Shown piece by piece: positions 63,004 through 64,000 of a DNA stretch of 64,000 bases. The stretch spans positions 26,661 to 90,660 of the forward strand of contig NZ_NUOT01000002.1 in the NCBI RefSeq assembly GCF_002584535.1. Direction: 5' to 3'. The notes beneath the pieces were generated by a model, which saw nothing but the letters and a program-made list of their open reading frames with translations, was not told the DNA's origin and ran no database searches. Positions within the stretch are counted from its first letter, which is position 1; every line of letters begins with the position of its first letter. A program made the position numbers and the translations under genes. Source of the stretch: Bacillus cereus (lineage in GTDB: Bacteria > Bacillota > Bacilli > Bacillales > Bacillaceae_G).

Positions 63004-63066
63004 ATGTTGAAAAAAGCGGATCTGCGGATTATTCGGAATTTCAAAAAGTTACTTTGCGGTCTATGA
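63004..63066 (+). CDS. Candidate 20-aa peptide
   Basis: ATG with AAGGAG seven bases upstream opens MLKKADLRIIRNFKKLLCGL and then stops. The peptide is basic and amphipathic. TGACAG-CAATC-CTGTCA follows at its stop codon as a small hairpin. It may be a small peptide, a leader or the start of a lost gene; nothing further supports it. Confidence 0.2.
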   Translation: MLKKADLRIIRNFKKLLCGL

Positions 63067-63190
63067 CAGCAATCCTGTCACTACCCCATTCCATTCTCCA
63101 ACTTTAAAATTAGCTTAAATCATAGACTTAAACATGTAGCTCCCTCCCTTCAAATGCTATAATTTGTAAAAAAGTTTATTGGAGGCTTCA

Positions 63191-63361
63191 ATGAAATTAC
63201 ATGCTCTTTTGGATTTTCTACATTTATTATTTTTAAGCATTAAAAGTCATTATGTTCTTGGCATCCCTATTTATGTATTTTTAATCCCTTTCATATTTGT
63301 TGTCGGTTACATTATTATCACGATTAACAAACCTATAAAAAGAAAAAGACGCTACATTTAA
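63191..63361 (+). CDS. Small membrane protein (56 aa), possibly truncated
   Basis: ATG at 63191 with TTGGAGG upstream. One amphipathic stretch (LHALLDFLHLLFLSIKSHY) is followed by a strong membrane segment (VFLIPFIFVVGYIIITI, about 29-46) and a basic tail NKPIKRKRRYI. No family recognised. Its stop codon touches the point where homology to the deacetylase remnant begins, so the end may have been created by the deletion that removed the deacetylase N-terminus. Confidence 0.45.
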   Translation: MKLHALLDFLHLLFLSIKSHYVLGIPIYVFLIPFIFVVGYIIITINKPIKRKRRYI

Positions 63362-63729
63362 GCCAATTGCAACCGAATATATGATTGTTGATAACGTCGA
63401 TGCAGAAGGTTCTTTATCCACCGCGAATCTAAAAGAAATGGTTGATTCAGGTATATTCTCTGTCCAATCACACACAGCAACACATGCTGAAAGCCCCAAA
63501 AGAAAAATTTGAAAAGATTACTGGCAAACCTGTCATTGCCTTCGCATACCCATTTGGTCATGTAAATGATCAAGTTGTCGAAGAAACAAAAAAATATTAT
63601 CAATTTGCAACAACGACAAAGCCAGGGCGGTTTATTACGAAAGGTGAGCCTAACGAATTATTCAAAATGAAGCGTTTTCGCATACATCATTCCATAACAG
63701 TGGAACAATTTACACGCTCTATTAAATAA
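63357..63729 (+). pseudogene. Broken polysaccharide deacetylase (C-terminal part)
   Basis: The first frame reads FKPIATEYMIVDNVDAEGSL and then ANLKEMVDSGIFSVQSHTATHA, parallel to FQPAATEFLVSNDID and VKQMLDSGIFSIQSHTANHA of the intact lipoprotein at 57395-58513. After CATGC the homology shifts one frame to LKAPKEKFEKITGKPVIAFAYP and runs to FTRSIK and a stop, with about ten residues missing at the junction. The signal peptide, beta domain and the catalytic DDG region are absent. It is a decayed paralogue, still with a terminator (63735-63770). Confidence 0.85.
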
Positions 63730-63734
63730 CCAAA

Positions 63735-63770
63735 AAATAGAACTCAATCTCATTTGAGTTCTATTTATAT
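63735..63770 (+). terminator. Terminator after the broken deacetylase
   Basis: AAATAGAACTCAA / TTGAGTTCTATTT, 13-bp perfect stem with a 6-base loop and T-rich end. Confidence 0.8.
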
Positions 63771-63830
63771 TTTTGAATTTTTCTTGTATTATGTATATAA
63801 TAAATCTTTTGAATAAAGGAGATCGTACAT

Positions 63831-64000
63831 ATGTCATTTGAACAAACGTTAGAAAAGTATGCTGCTCTTGCAGTAAATGTTGGTGTTAATATTCAACCTG
63901 GGCAAACATTATCTATTAATGCGCCACTTGAGGCAGCTCCATTTGTCCGCCTTGTTACAGAAAAAGCATATAAATCAGGGGCAAAGCATGTATATGTAGA
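63831..64000 (+). CDS. M29-family aminopeptidase (5' part, runs out of window)
   Basis: ATG with AAAGGAG and 9-base spacing. The first 56 residues MSFEQTLEKYAALAVNVGVN, then IQPGQTLSINAPLEAAPFVR and LVTEKAYKSGAKHVYV, match the N-terminus of AmpS/PepS/aminopeptidase T proteins (thermophilic M29 metallopeptidases). These are cytosolic dimeric exopeptidases using two metal ions. The metal ligands lie beyond the window. Confidence 0.88.
   Translation, partial: MSFEQTLEKYAALAVNVGVNIQPGQTLSINAPLEAAPFVRLVTEKAYKSGAKHVYV

Noticed and set aside
62819-63010. 63-codon plus-strand open frame
   Set aside because: No ribosome site and unremarkable AT-driven composition.
1-64000. CRISPR arrays, tRNA, rRNA and prophage genes
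   Set aside because: No regularly spaced direct repeats, no tRNA or rRNA signatures, and no capsid, terminase or integrase genes were seen.

Overview
The window is chromosomal DNA of a Bacillus cereus-group organism. The evidence is low GC content, strong AGGAGG-type ribosome binding sites, B. cereus-style arc, cotB, ahpCF and FNR loci, and several copies of a 150-160 bp repeat bounded by ATAAA that matches my memory of the group-specific bcr1 repeat. It is core or near-core chromosome with light mobile-element scarring: one IS6/IS240-like transposase remnant, a broken deacetylase copy, a DeoR-regulator fragment, and no prophage, CRISPR, rRNA or tRNA.

Layout. 1-1.8 kb: 3'-truncated YhgE/Pip membrane protein (minus). 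2-6.4 kb: alpha-glucoside PTS IIBC with a DNase I-fold nuclease, preceded by an oligo-1,6-glucosidase, with cre-like sites before both units. 7.5-14 kb: arginine deiminase locus arcA-arcB-arcD-arcC, then arcR, with an ArgR gene upstream. 14.3-21.6 kb: FAD/BBE oxidoreductase, amino-acid ABC transporter (ATPase, binding protein, permease), fatty-acid desaturase, Rieske-FAD oxidoreductase. 21.8-29.3 kb: a YcgL-type nucleotidyltransferase beside a double P-loop NTPase, an orphan PqqD-like protein, a saccharopine dehydrogenase-like enzyme, three CotB-like spore coat genes with a sigma-K-like promoter, and small conserved genes. 29.5-36.5 kb: Fur-regulated ferredoxin/flavodoxin reductase divergent from a siderophore binding protein and two permeases, then ahpC-ahpF.

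37.6-47.3 kb is the most interesting block: a peptidoglycan-sugar salvage operon (minus) running murQ, PTS IIB, PTS IIC, a small membrane protein, a GH4 phospho-glycosidase, PTS IIA, MupG (DUF871), a BadF-type amino-sugar kinase and a MurR/RpiR regulator, with anmK divergent. A Lac/chitobiose-type PTS occupies the place where MurP is expected, so import and 6-phosphorylation of an intact muropeptide-derived disaccharide is a reasonable hypothesis. Two bcr1 copies lie inside the operon. 47.5-50.7 kb: M20 deacylase, N-succinyl-amino-acid racemase and GNAT acyltransferase, which together fit a D- to L-amino-acid conversion pathway. A third bcr1 copy follows, carrying a nested structured insert.

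51-64 kb: YgjP-type metallohydrolase, DUF1456 protein, Dus, RlmCD-type rRNA methyltransferase, a guanine riboswitch controlling a NupC/NupG nucleoside transporter, a deacetylase lipoprotein, a HAAAP transporter with sdaAA/sdaAB serine dehydratase (both units with consensus cre sites), a broken deacetylase copy, and the start of an M29 aminopeptidase.

The genes are mostly catabolic and stress functions: alpha-glucosides, arginine, serine, cell-wall sugars and D-amino acids, with CcpA-type control suggested by recurring cre matches, Fur/PerR control of the iron and peroxide genes, and sporulation control of the coat cluster. All gene calls come from reading motifs and start-site context by eye; no database search was run.
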